From Eleusine coracana subsp. coracana (taxonomy: Eukaryota; Streptophyta; Magnoliopsida; Poales; Poaceae): a stretch of DNA of 64,000 nucleotides. Below the pieces are notes generated by a model. It was not told the origin of the DNA, did not search any database, and worked only from the letters and a program-made list of their open reading frames with translations. Positions within the stretch are counted from its first letter, which is position 1. Each line of letters starts with the position of its first letter. The DNA is taken from positions 35,896,658 to 35,960,657 of the forward strand of contig CM064433.1 in NCBI GenBank assembly GCA_032690845.1. Direction: 5' to 3'. Shown piece by piece: positions 45,357 to 56,927 of the stretch. A program made the translations under genes and the position numbers.

Positions 45357-45852
45357 TACTATGTAAAAACAGGCTTTTAGTGACACTTTGTAAGTGTTAT
45401 TAGTGATGCGTTATTAACGTGTCACTAATGTCACGTCACTATGTAAAGTCATTAGTGACGCATTTTGATCACGCGTCATCAATGTGAGGATTATTAGTGA
45501 CGCGTTTTGAGCAAAACGCGTCACTAATGACAAAATTAAAAAATAAAAAAAAAGAAAGAGGGTATGAATGTATCTCATATGCATCATCGATACACATGTT
45601 TTATCCATTTTATACATCTTAGCCTTTCAAACATAACATAGCATAAGTTTCTACTAGGTATACTATCAAGAAACAAAAAACATACATGACTGACATAAGT
45701 ATTCCAGTTTTTCTACATATGATCTTGTAATCCTTTCTCAACAAGTATACAAGATATTAGAGCTCTATTGAATCAAATATGCATCATCCTTTGTAATCCT
45801 TTCTCAACAAGTATACAAGAAATAAAACAAGCAGAGATAAATAGTTTCCACG

Positions 45853-45938
45853 CCATGGGCTTCCATCCTGCAAGTTTACCTGAATCATCCCAGGGTGATC
45901 GCGCACGTTGTTTCCCGGCCATGGGCTTCCATCCTGCA
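45853..45938. repeat. Direct repeat pair in CACTA B
   Basis: CCATGGGCTTCCATCCTGCA occurs at 45853 and 45919, 66 bp apart. Confidence 0.85.
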
Positions 45939-46462
45939 TTGTCCATTCTGGTACAGAAAATTACAGAAGAATCAGTTAGGATGATGTATGAGCTTATCCT
46001 ATACACTTACTCATTTTTGCCATTAAGACAACAAGGCTAAAACAGTTGAATTTGTCTTATATACTCTCTCCAACTATATGAGCACATCATTTCGGGAAAT
46101 GTCATGATAAGAATCACATGTGTAGCTTCACTTCAATTGACATATATTTCTCTAACTACAACTTCACTTCAATGGACATAAATTTGGTAACAATTTTGTT
46201 CTTAAAGCAACTAACATGCATAGGCTAGTGAACAATCATTATCTGGAACAATGCAACTCAATGTTTGACATACCCAAGTCACATGATTGGAGCCTTCAAG
46301 TCACGTCAACTTTTTCCAACACAATAATAAGCAACCCTGCTTTGTTCAAGAAAAAAAAAAAGAAAATGTTACTTTATGTTGAAACAAAAACAACTAAGCA
46401 AACTAAGAACAAATAGTTTCATTATTGAGGAGAAGAACTGGTGTGCACAAGAAACTCAGCAA

Positions 46463-46605
46463 TTAAACAACTAAGTTCAGTTCGCTTAAAAAATTAAGTT
46501 CACATTTTCTTCCTTTGAATACTGGAGTCAAGTGCAGGTAGCTCCAGCTGGAAAGTAGACAACCATTTAAACAACTAAGCTCAGTTCGCTTAAAAAATTA
46601 AGTTT
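46463..46605. repeat. Direct repeat pair of about 38 bp in CACTA B
   Basis: The segment TTAAACAACTAAG...AAAAAATTAAGTT occurs at 46463-46500 and about 46567-46605 with one or two changes. Confidence 0.85.
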
Positions 46606-48169
46606 ACACCAAAGCATGAATTGTAGATCAGAGTATGCAATCCAAGTATTATCAAACATCATGTAAACTGGTCCTGCTAGGTTGTACCCTCCACTTCTCT
46701 GTGAATTGAACATTGGTAAAACTCCCAACTCATATATCTAATAAGGATTACTTGGCCTAGATAGAAGCTTGATTATCAACATTACTGTAAAAGCATATGC
46801 GTGTGCTACAAGCTAGGCCAAGCTACAAGTACATACCGAGAGTAGTTTCTTACCTGAAAGAAAAAGGAGACATCAGACATATGAGTATACTGTCTCAAGG
46901 AGACAACAAACTTGCACTGGAAGAAACACTGGAATAAAAAATACACACATTTATCAATAGTCATTACAAGTACTGCTTTTACTGTAATAGGAAGCATAGA
47001 TAACACTATCTGCTCAAATCATCAAACTTGTTAACAGCAGGGAGCTCTTATGAATACACACTCTCTCAGTTAACAGCAGAGGAAGAAGCAGGCAGTTAAC
47101 TAACAAATCTAGAAAGTAGTTGTTTCAAACTATTTCAGCACTAATGCTCCTTATCTGTGTAAACACTCGCCTATAGTGTATCGCTAAGCTACTGTAACCA
47201 AGGGAACCATTTGGGCCAGTCAGATGCCAGAAAATGAAGCACTTCAGACAAGTGAAGCAGTGCAGACAATTATACAGGAACCCTTAGAAAGCAATAATGG
47301 ACTACCTGAACCAAGGTAAAACTTTAGACACAAATCAGAGACCCAAACTCAGATGGGCCTGTCAGGTATATTGGGCTACCTGAAAGCAACAACTAGCACA
47401 TTATTATCAGAGTTAATATTTTCAGCTAAACTGCTGTGTGAACTAAACTGCATTTTTTTTCACCTTAACAATTTCTAGCAACATGTCACAATAAACAATA
47501 AAGTAACAAAAAACTGAATACTGACCATAATATTAACTAGGAGGTACAACGTAATATATGGCCTAGCATATCTCAGAGGAATAGCACTCACATTTGCTTG
47601 CGCTGATGATCAACAGTAGGCTAGCAAATCTGTCAGATTGCTTGCAGTTCAGTTTTCTATAGAAAAATATCTGCCTGTTAGTCAACTAGAACTTGAATGA
47701 AATGAAAAAAGAACACATCTCAGCTATATGAAAAGCCAGATTGGACTAATATAATAGATATAATTGATGTTTTTCATGCTAAGAAACCATAAGTTGCAAA
47801 CAAGTACTTGTTTCCCATGTAATGTAAATTTGCAGTGACTATAAAAGGATGTACTAATCTATGCGATAATGTGGATCAAATCAGTGTTAAGTTGCAATTG
47901 AAAAGGTCAGGGAAACATGGAATAAAATGAGGCCAGTCTACTGTGTCATTCCATCGAGCATGTAGTGTGCATGGCTGGGACAGAGACATGAAATCCAAAT
48001 GAATCAAGTACGAATCTCCTCAAAGCGTAGGCTCTATTGAACAAGTAGCATGCACGAGTGCACATTGTTAGCTTACGTGTTTGAGAATCATTACAGGGGT
48101 AGTGTAGGCTGTATCGCATTGAGAGACGTTACCTGCAGCCGAGATTGTGAATGACGACGGGGAAGTGAG

Positions 48170-48870
48170 GGGACCATGATGCAGGAGCTTCACCGGCAGT
48201 GGATCCATCCTCATCCACATCAAATCCTCGGCCGTGATGTGCCCAAGTCCAGCCACGCCGCCTCGCGAGCTAGATTTTATCGGGAGGCAGGAGGAGGGTT
48301 TGAGTGCTTGAACCTTGGGGACAACGACAACAAGGATGTGCGGCTCGAGATCGTTGGTGATGCAGCGCCGCTGCTCCACGCACAGGGCGGGTCTGCACCG
48401 ACGGATCCGTGCACGCGGAAGGACGACGCGTGCTTGTTGGATCCGTGGTCGCCGTGGCACCCTTGTCACCGGATCCGGGAGCGGCGAACCTGAGGACGCG
48501 GTGAAGAGGTGGATCCGTGCGCTGAGGATGGAGGCGGAGATTGAAGCACAGGAACAAACCGCCGCCGAGGAGTCCCCGAACCGCCACGCCTCGATCCGGC
48601 CCTGCCGTGCCTTGGAGCCCCGACCCACGCGTCATGGTGGCCGCCCGTCATCGTGGCCATCGAAAGAGGGAGAAGGGGTGGCGCAGGTGGAGGATGTGGA
48701 TCTGATGAGAGAGAGAGAGCCCGGGGGTCGGTGCCACCGTGGGTAGGGGAGGTCGCCGTCAGCGCCGCGGGAAGGGGAGGTCGCCGTCGCCACGGAAAGG
48801 GGATCTGCTCGCTGCGGCACCAAAAGAGAGAGAGAGAGAGGGCGGTTGAGCTGCGAGTCGGCGATTGGGT
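48170..48870. other. GC-rich block near the right end of CACTA B
   Basis: Open frames on both strands with Arg, Pro, Ser and Gly-rich translations, no recognised domain. It ends with a (GA)n microsatellite at 48825-48841. Its place corresponds to the GC-rich block of CACTA A. Confidence 0.45.
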
Positions 48871-49084
48871 TTGATAAAAATTTCGGATCCGTGGTTCAGC
48901 AAATAAGTGACGCGTTTCATACATCAGCATCACCTTAGAGGTCTGATATTAGTGACGCGTCCTTCAAACATGTCACTAATATCCAGTCATTAGTGACGCA
49001 TTTTGATGGAAGTACTTAGTTTAGTGGCGTCTAGTTTTCACTCGTTATTATTATATGTCATTTTTATGCTTTTTTTACATAGTG

Positions 49085-50660
49085 CCAGATAGCAGCAAAT
49101 GTGAACCGGCCAAGAGCAGCAAGTTATGCTAATTTCCTATCTCTTATTTTTAGATGAATACTTCTTGCTTGTGTGGACCAAATAACCCGCCCAGCAATGT
49201 GGAGCCAAACTGTGTAACAAAGTAAACCACTGGTCAGTGTGCAGCAAAATTAATAGTCCCTGTATAAATGATTATTTTAGCTCCGATGAGGCAATAACAA
49301 ATGTTGTTGATCCTGGATTTCTGATATCGGTTGAAGAAATTAATCAAAACATTAGGGATGAACCAAATATCCACCATCGGGTTCTTTATTTGTATCGCTA
49401 CAAGTTTTGCTTTATTTTTATGTATGATTGTACCATTAAGTGTAACGTTCAGCAAATTCTTTGTTCGGTGGAAATATTTTTTAGGCGTTTAAATCTTGGC
49501 CGAAGCTTGTCTGGAGCTGGAGTTTTGATGGAATCCTGGGTCCGTCACATTCAAGAACAGCTCTAAACAGTTGAGCGTTCGGGTCTTTTTCGTTGGAGAG
49601 GTCATTAGAACCCAGCACGCTTGAACTTTTGTAAACATTGATGTCAGACTTATCGCATGAGCTCGACCTGATACAATTTTAAGTTGACTGTTAGAATATA
49701 GGAACACTGATGACAATTTTAATAACAGCTGATTTAGCAATTTGTGTGTGACAACAATGATAAATTACCGACCTGTGAAAACCATAAATCAAATACAGAC
49801 GTAAGGCTTATACTGGATGTTACTCGACTATATTCTTCAGTCACTGGAATGTTTGGTATCAATTCTATTTAAATAGTTTCAATATTTATATACACTGGTT
49901 GAGTTTTTCAACATTTAGTTAAGGTATGATGAATCCATGATCCGTATTGCTCGTGTCTTAATAATTTCAATTTAGTATCTTAGGCCAACTTTTGCTGATT
50001 TTTTAGCTTTTCGAAATCCAGCTTTTAAAAATATTTTTTTTCTGCATCTTAATTTTTCAGCTGGAAAAGCCAGCAAAAGTTGAAACAAAGGGGGCCCAAT
50101 ATAGTATGATGTGAAGCTGATGTTGTGGCTTATAATTTTGCATGCATCATCACTTGTCATGGTGTTTTTAGTATGTGTTATGACACTACTTTACACAATG
50201 TTATTTCCCTAATTAACATTTTAACACATATTTGTCCTTTTGATATTTGTATCATACGTGGTTTGTGCAGGAAAGTTCATGTTTTCATAGTGCGCTATGG
50301 TCCAAAGAAACCTTTTTCAGTGCGAGAGACCAACCACGTTATTTTCCTACTGATGCGATCTCTTCAGATTAGTGTCATGCTCCATTCATATTTCATTTTG
50401 TTCCCCAATAAGAAGGATTAATTGACGGCTGGATTGTGAGACAGATATATGTGATTGAGAAGAGTCAAATGATTTTCATATGAACAGTTTTAGCCAAACA
50501 AATGTAGATCTAATTCTTCTCTGCAAACAAGATCGCACACAAACAAATTACATTTTTCAAGACATAGTTGTTATACAGAACAGGTACATGACAACAATTT
50601 GAGACACTACATTGCTCGGCATAATATAATACATGGACAACTTGTAACAAAACATGTATT
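49085..50660. other. Region downstream of the DC1 gene, no recognised gene
   Basis: AT-rich with only short frames. A frame of 109 codons at 49237-49566 shows no domain and biased, low-complexity composition. The part from about 50660 leftwards may include the end of the DC1 transcript. Confidence 0.35.
49983..50099. mobile_element. Small foldback MITE
   Basis: The left arm GGCCAACTTTTGCTG and the right arm CAGCAAAAGTTG are inverted copies around about 90 bases, with a GGGGGCCC-type end on the right. This resembles short grass MITEs starting GGCC...TTTTGCTGGC. Confidence 0.5.
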
Positions 50661-50898
50661 TGGTGAAATAGATGCGGTTCAATGAAGGCTAGCGAGAAAC
50701 ATTCTGCCAATGCAGAAAACTAGAAAAAGAGAGATAAATGCCCTTACACTAGGAAACTGCTGCAGTTTGTAGCTTCCGCATCACTTTTATTCTTCAAATA
50801 CACCTTGATGTAATAGAAACTGAGGTAGGCAAAAGTAAATACAGAAATATAGTATCATGTAAATGTGCATGTAAAGCCGCAATGGAAGTTGTTGCGTC

Positions 50899-51366
50899 TT
50901 AGCAACGGCGGTTGTACCGAGGGTTGCAGTTAACACAATATACGGAGTAGACGTTGCAGTAACCACACGGCCTTGGCTTAGTCGGCTGGACGATCCGGCG
51001 CTGGACGCAGTTAGGATGCACATGGAAATTACAGCTACGGCAGGTATAGTGTGTACCGCACACGACAGAGTTGCAGGCGTCACAGGTTGTCATCACCCCA
51101 GGCTGAACACATGGCTGGTATGTCAGTCTGCAGCCATGGCAAGGGAAAGTGAACGTCGCGCATGACTGATGCAGGTCGAAGTTGCAGCGGTTGCAGCGGT
51201 AGCGAGTGCCGCTGCCCCAACCGCCGCAACCCTTGCAGGTAAAGCTGCCAGAGTGACAGAGTTGTAGGGGGCACGACGGGTGGCTGGGATGAATCATGAG
51301 GGTTGCTTTATTTGTCCTCCTCTCTTTGGGACCTATGTGTTGATGCTTTGGCTTGGGTTGATCCAT
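50899..51366 (-). CDS. DC1 (CHP-rich) domain protein
   Basis: A protein of 155 residues if started at 51366. The first DC1 domain has HPSH at 26-29, CxxC at 44-47, CxxC at 58-61, His66 and Cys69. The second has CxxC at 95-98 and 109-112, His117 and Cys120. Two more CxxC pairs close the protein (134-137, 144-147). DC1 domains bind zinc and are found in plant proteins tied to stress and hormone responses. A longer frame begins at 51459, but that ATG lies upstream of a TATA box (51384-51392). By the spacing to the TATA box the transcript may even start near 51361, in which case Met24 (51297, just before HPSH) would be the start. It is single-exon and unbroken, the best host-gene candidate here. 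Part of its 3' flank is copied at 39982-40186. Confidence 0.75.
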   Translation of the reverse strand: MDQPKPKHQHIGPKERRTNKATLMIHPSHPSCPLQLCHSGSFTCKGCGGWGSGTRYRCNRCNFDLHQSCATFTFPCHGCRLTYQPCVQPGVMTTCDACNSVVCGTHYTCRSCNFHVHPNCVQRRIVQPTKPRPCGYCNVYSVYCVNCNPRYNRRC

Positions 51367-51383
51367 TTGGGTACCCAGTGGAG

Positions 51384-51392
51384 CTTTATATA
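51384..51392 (-). promoter_or_regulatory. TATA box of the DC1 gene
   Basis: TATATAAAG on the minus strand, 18 bases upstream of the ATG at 51366 and 87 bases upstream of that at 51297. Confidence 0.6.
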
Positions 51393-51459
51393 GATGTAAA
51401 AACACGGTATGTCCTGAGCATTGGCTTAGTTTGATATGTTTAGCTGTGAGGTGAAACAC

Positions 51460-52149
51460 ATGGGCTTCATAACAAATTGGGTATGCGTATTCTTAGCAAC
51501 AACAAATAAAATCATGGCTTCACATGTATTAAGTCATTTTCAATTCCATTTGCAGTTGAAACTGTCTGCTGGAGGCCTTCCATAACTGTAATCTAATTTG
51601 TTTTTTAAACAGACGCGTCCAGTCTGGCAACAACAATGGAGTGACTAGTTCAAGTCATTGAACGGTATTTTTTATCTTATTGTTAATCTAATGTCGACAT
51701 CAAAATGCAAAAGGTTAAGCATGTGAGTATCAGCTGTGACACGTTATTTAATTCATTCCGTATCAATCATTATCCGATATACAAACTTATTCAAGCAGGA
51801 TGCGGAACAATTACCTTGACCAAATACTATTCAAAGAATTAAAAAGTTCAATTTTCTTGTAGTGTGCAGAATGAGATCTGGCATGAAATCCAGCTAGATC
51901 GACCTTTCAAACATATGCAAAGACGACGCCGGTCCTAGTTCCATATATGCATGTGGTTACTCGTCTTCATTAAATAATCCCCATGCGTTTCAGATCCCGT
52001 GGGAAATGAACATACTACGGTTATATAGAGTGTCAGCTTCCTAAATCTCAGCAAACTTATTGTCATGGGAATCCCATATATGATTTTTTTTTATGCTCCT
52101 TATATTTGTTCTAAGAGTTAATAGAATCCCTAGGCTTGTATTTCTGTCC
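51460..52149. other. Upstream region of the DC1 gene
   Basis: No coding frame. AT-rich; no transposon end was recognised. Confidence 0.35.
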
Positions 52150-52306
52150 TCCGCCCACCAAATTAGCAAGTATAGCTCGTACATGCACACAGGTTTGATT
52201 GCACAAGATAGGTTGTATACACATGATTAATATAATCCATTTTTATTGGGCATGTTATGATGTACAACAGACGTTGTGGTCGCACATTTGCAACAGTTAA
52301 AGAGAC

Positions 52307-52531
52307 ATGTCCTGCATCAACGGTACGTTTCTTGGTCCAAATGATAATGAACGTGTGGTCTTTGAAACCAAGTCACTGCAAAAATTACTAGGCAAAGAGG
52401 ACGTTAAAGTGATGAATCATCCGTCAAAAACTGAAAAACATATGCTTAAATTTGAAGGCCTGACTACCGACACCGATGCTGCTTCCACCTTGTGCCTATC
52501 GTTGCTTGCACTTGCCCCCCTCATTGTCTAG
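52307..52531 (+). CDS. Small unrecognised frame in the duplication
   Basis: A 74-codon frame, MSCINGTFLGPNDNERVVFE at the start and a Leu/Ala-rich, hydrophobic end. The second copy of the same DNA is broken and split, and there is no domain or promoter evidence. A chance frame is as likely as a gene. Confidence 0.15.
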   Translation: MSCINGTFLGPNDNERVVFETKSLQKLLGKEDVKVMNHPSKTEKHMLKFEGLTTDTDAASTLCLSLLALAPLIV

Positions 52532-53423
52532 ATCTACTGCAGCCCGTTAAAAAATACAAAAAATTAATTCTTGCAGCCACTAGCGCTTTAAGATACTACC
52601 ACTTGCATCTTCCATGCAACAACTACTAAACCAGTACAGTAATATGCATGATGTTGCTTTCTTCATCCTATGTTTACACTAACATCAAATAAGGCCCCTG
52701 ATGTGGCATTTATAAGATTAAGGTATAGTTTCTGGTGGTGGTTCAAGGGATCGATGATTTTGGCTAAATAGCTATTACAGCTTTGGCATGCTGACTAGAG
52801 GTGGTAACCGATTGGAACGTTCACGTATACTGATGGGGACATATATAAAGTCAATCAAATAAACTATTATAATAATATCAAAACATGTTAAAACAATGCA
52901 TTAATGAACACTACAACTTCATTCTCAAAGAAAAAAAAATTGTGCTGGTTCTAAACAGCTACCTGTGTCGGTTATCTTTCAGCTACTTACTTGTCACACA
53001 GAAAGTTGCTACGAGCTTTTCCAGCATAAACCGGCTAATATAGTCAGATTGTTTGTTCTTGGTTTTAGTAACTCCAGGGTAATTTGCACCCTCAGACATC
53101 ATTTACTTAAGACGAACATATATGTTCAGGATTGTTTCGAGTAGCTCACATAACCATCTGAGTATGGGTTATAAAAATATGTTCCAGATCTTGATTCATG
53201 CCTGGATGTACGGTAATGAAATATTCCTTAGATTCGTACTCATTCATAAATATTCATGTTAATGTCTAGACAGTGGCCTCTTAGTCAGTCATGAGGGTTC
53301 ACACCGTGCAAGTCCTCTTGATTTATTACCAGATACCAGTACTGCTCAGAATCAACCGTGTACTAGATTTATTAAAAACTATTTCTCAATAGGTGGTCCA
53401 TAATATGGTGACTCGCAATAGAC

Positions 53424-53598
53424 AACATTTGCAGGTGGACAATGTATAAACGTGATATTTGTTGTTAGACACTAAAATAAGTTTTATTTGATGTTGGACA
53501 CTATATATAGTTGTCTCTTAGTGTCCAGCAGCAAATAAAACCTATCTCAGTGTCTAGCAGCAAATATCATAATTGAATAGTATCCATCAGCAAAATTT
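53424..53598. repeat. Long imperfect inverted repeat (foldback), about 80-bp arms
   Basis: The left arm (53424-53502) and right arm (53519-53598) pair, with best pairing over GATATTTG...TTAGACACT...TTTTATTTG...GGACACTA. The loop is about 16 bases. Inside each arm the unit ATTTGCTGCTNGACACT appears twice, about 27 bases apart. It could be a MITE or a source of hairpin RNA. Confidence 0.75.
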
Positions 53599-54612
53599 CC
53601 CCTCACAATAACAGTCGATCCAGGAAATGGTGACTAATTTTGGAAAAATTACCAGACTGTACATAGTTCTTTGAGGCAAGAGAGTATTATATGTAAAATT
53701 TTTATATTGGGTTGACTTTTGTTTACAAGTGATGCGTGGGTTTGTCAGAATGATCAGAATATTTTCAGGTACATTCTTCATACAGTGATTTCCTAAGAAC
53801 TCCAATGTTCTACCCGAAAGCTGTATAAGATGACAGCCAGTATTAAACCATCTCCATGCATCTTGCCAAATTCACACCGAAGTTTCTTTTTTTTCTAGTT
53901 CTTGATTCATACCTGGATGGACGGTAATGAAATATTCCTTGCATTCGTACTCATTCATTCATGTTGATGTCTAGACAGTCCACTTAGTCAGTCCTGAGTG
54001 TGTTCACACGGTGCCAGTCCTGTTGATTATTACCATATACCAGTACTGCTCAGATGCAAAACAGAAACGTGTAGCTGACTGACCCTTTGCCATCCCACCT
54101 TGTACTAGCTTTATTAAAAACTCGTTCCCATTATGTGGTCCATAATTTGGTGACTTACAATAACACTTAGGCATTTTTATTTCTATTTGTAAGTATATAG
54201 CTTGTACATGCACATAGGTTCGATTCACATGATAGATGTACACAGATGAGTAATATAATCCATTTTTCTTGTGCATGTTAGAGATGTTACGCCAGACGTT
54301 GTGGCCGCACATTTGCAATTGTTGAAGAGGTGAGGCCACATGTCCCGCATCAACAGTTCGTTTCTTTTCTCAAAATGATAATGAACGTGTGGTCTTTGAA
54401 ACCAAGTCACTGCAAAAATTACTACGCAAAGAGGACGTTAAGGTTGAAGAAGTGAGGCCACATGTCCCGCATCATCAGTAGTTAACCCTGAAGATTTTAA
54501 TTCGTCATTGCTAATATGACTGTTTTTTATTCCATTTTTTTTCTCTTCATAGTAAAAATTTTCTATTCTTTGATGTAGCATTCCGTGGTAGATTATCCCA
54601 TCAGTCTTAGTT

Positions 54613-54888
54613 TCTCTTAGACTGAGCGTCTCTACTTGGGGTGGGTATCACCCCCTCTAGGAAAACTAGAGCCGAAACCAGTTGCCATCAATTCTTTCAG
54701 GATGAGAATATATGCTAGTATACTTTTTTCTGGAATCTCTTTAGACCGAGTGTCTCTACCTGGGGTGGGTTTCACCCCTTCTAGGAAAACTAGAGCCGAA
54801 ACCGGTTGCTATCTATTTTTATAGAACGAGAATATGTGCTAGTATACTTTTTTTCTGGAATCTATTCTTTCATGACGAGAATATGTGT
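54613..54888. repeat. Minisatellite of about 123 bp, two units and a partial third
   Basis: Unit 1 starts at 54613 and unit 2 at 54736. Both contain GGGGTGGGT, CTAGGAAAACTAGAGCCGAA and TGCTAGTATACTTTTTTCTGG. A third partial unit follows at about 54850. Confidence 0.85.
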
Positions 54889-54939
54889 GGCGTTAGTGGA
54901 TTGACAGAGTGAGCTGTAGAGGTAGAAAAAAAAGATCCA

Positions 54940-55340
54940 TCTGCGAGTAGCTTGGCTTTCTTTTTCCTAAGGACGGAGCCGTCAAGTGAGGATTGGCTGA
55001 GCGTGCTTTCGCTGCTCGTGGTGGAGTACCCTTTTAATTATTCGCTCTATTATTGCCTTAGGATGTGATCAGGATTAAGCCTCGTATCGATACCCGGGGC
55101 CGGACTCAAGGGATTCATTCTTTTTCGCACAAATGGAGGACAAGAATTCTGGGGAAATTATCTATGTTACCGTCTATTAAAAAAGACTTCTAATAAGAAA
55201 TTATTCTGCTAAAGTTGCACTTGAAGGCCTGACTACTGACACCGTTGCTGTTTCCAGCTTGTGCCTAGCGTTGCTTACACTTGCCCCCTCCTCGTCTAGA
55301 TCTATTTTAGCAGGAGCGGGGATCCGTCCTTATAGCAGGC
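54940..55340. other. Possible organelle-derived sequence
   Basis: The stretches GACGGAGCCGTCAAGTGAGG and CTCGTATCGATACCCGGGGC have a base character unlike the surroundings and recall plant mitochondrial or plastid non-coding DNA. No organellar gene was identified, so the idea rests on composition and impression only. Confidence 0.2.
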
Positions 55341-55426
55341 CTATTACCTTTTTAGGTGTCTTTTCTAAAATTGTTTCTTTCCACCACAATAATTTGGACT
55401 AGGTTTTGGCTGGTTGTCTGAATGCT

Positions 55427-56420
55427 CACTACAAGAAAACAGAAGATCAGTGACAAAAAAAAAGGCCACAAATTTCGTTTTAACGTGGATTAGTGATAAA
55501 AAACCTCTTAGTGACTGAAAATTTTCATTGACAAGCTTGTGTCATTAGAAACAAATGGTGACAAAAAAAAGTGATTCCGATGTTAAGTTCATAGCGATGA
55601 ATTGCTTCCATCACAACTTAGTGACAGCAAATTTCGACGCAAATTTCGTCATTAATGCCATGGAGCCATCTGACATGGTGCCTATATGGCATCGCCAAGT
55701 TTCATCACTACGATAGACCAGCAACGCACTGACAAGTGGGACCTTACATTCTAAAGATATCTAGTGGTGGGGCCAGACCACAAGCTGCTACTAACATGTG
55801 GACCCACCTAACATTAGTGACGGTTTGGTTCTACACATACCTCATCCAGCATCTGACAGGTGGACTCGCAGCTAAAAAATGATTTAATGACGATCGTATC
55901 TGTCATTAAGAGCACTGCCATAACCCGACATGTGGGGCCAAAAATCAAAATATGTCTGAAAATGGGTCCCTTTCATCGTTAAGAGTACTGCCATAACCCG
56001 ATTTAATGACTTAGCGGCGGGATGTTTTAGTGACGATTTGTTTTGTCATAAAACAACCGGGAGCATCTGACAGCTGGGCCCAGGTGTGATGTCTTGATAT
56101 TAGTGATGGTTTTGTTGTCACTGGTGCCTCGGCGAGCCTGGCTGGTTGGACCCATCGGTGCTGACTCAGCATTTCGCGCGTTAGTGATGCTTTGGTCCGT
56201 TGCAAATGACCCAAAAAGCACCGACAGGTGAGCCCTGGATAATGTTTACGTCAGAAAAGCAGCATTTTGGTGCCTTTTAGCGATTGAGTGCAGCATTGTT
56301 ACTAAATTTTCATCACTAAATGGCTAAATGGCCTTTGTGATGGAAATCTATCAGTAAATTAATGACAGAACACAGCTTCATTACTAAAATTTGTCACTGA
56401 TCGTATGATTCCTTGTAGTG
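55427..56420. mobile_element. CACTA-type MITE, complete copy (994 bp)
   Basis: The left end CACTACAAGAAAACAG and the right end, read inwards, CACTACAAGGAATCATACG pair. Many GTCACTAA/TTAGTGAC motifs fill the interior. The flanks GCT and GTT are a three-base duplication with one change. No coding capacity. A truncated, inverted copy lies at 61429-62100. Confidence 0.75.
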
Positions 56421-56852
56421 GTTTTTTATTTGGATCTAGTGGTTCTCATGTTCAGATCTAGTGTACTTTAATAGCCGCGATGGATTTTCTGAAGCGATGG
56501 ATGTCGCCGGATGTGAGGAAGATGAAGTAGGGACCTAATGTTGTGCTTCAATGTTAAATTATTTTATCTTGAGGTCTTAGTTATAAAAGGAGGTCTCAGT
56601 TGTAAAAGGAGTTTTAATTTAATGGAATTTAGTCCTTTTCTGAAAAAATAGAGAAAGCTACCATGACTAGATACTATATTTGTAAACACAAAACAGTTGG
56701 GAGACCAGAGTCTGGAGTGGCAGCAGACCATAGTATGAAACGATGGTGCAACTCTCCTTATAGAATGACTTATTTGCTTGAACTTCTATTGTTAGAACTT
56801 CTATGGTCTCCTAGGAGTAGATCAAGAGGGTAGAGATCTGTAAATGGCGTAC
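56421..56852. other. Intergenic or intronic stretch without recognised features
   Basis: AT-rich; if the exon at 56853-56921 is real, this would be its first intron. Confidence 0.25.
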
Positions 56853-56921
56853 CTTTCTTCTGTTGCCGGTGCTGTACATGACGTCGGCGATCATGGCGAT
56901 ACAGAGGGGCTTGCCGGTCAT
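56853..56921 (-). CDS. Possible first exon of an unrecognised gene
   Basis: The minus strand has CCAATG at 56921 and 23 open codons (MTGKPLCIAMIADVMYSTGN...), followed by a splice-donor-like AG/GTACGC at 56852. The Tat-type element 56928-59969 starts six bases upstream. No continuation exon was identified. It is offered because codon use looks natural and a TATA box lies on the other side of the insertion. Confidence 0.25.
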
Positions 56922-56927
56922 TGGCGG

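Larger units (their letters stand above)
45357..49084 (-). mobile_element. CACTA transposon B, non-autonomous relative of A
   Basis: The left end TACTATGTAAAAACAGGC (first base changed from C) and the right end, read inwards, CACTATGTAAAAAAAGC pair as terminal inverted repeats. The flanks are TCA and CCA, a three-base duplication with one change. TTAGTGACGCG arrays lie at 45375-45530 and 48905-49060. No TNP2 sequence remains. The interior is AT-rich with small direct repeats, and a GC-rich block sits near the right end. Orientation is given by analogy with A. Confidence 0.75.
52150..54440. repeat. Degenerate segmental duplication in the order A1-B1-B2-A2
   Basis: A1 (about 52150-52430) matches A2 (about 54185-54440), including CACATTTGCAA and ATGATAATGAACGTGTGGTC. 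B1 (about 53190-53430) matches B2 (about 53905-54165), including GGTAATGAAATATTCCTT and TGTCTAGACAGT. All copies are in the same orientation. A further piece of the A1 unit (52456-52540) matches 55215-55300. Confidence 0.75.

Noticed and set aside
48068..48933. Several frames above 100 codons in CACTA B
   Set aside because: Open on both strands, Arg/Pro-rich by composition, inside a transposon block without a recognised domain.
49237..49566. 109-codon frame right of CACTA B
   Set aside because: No domain, biased composition, no promoter or intron signals.
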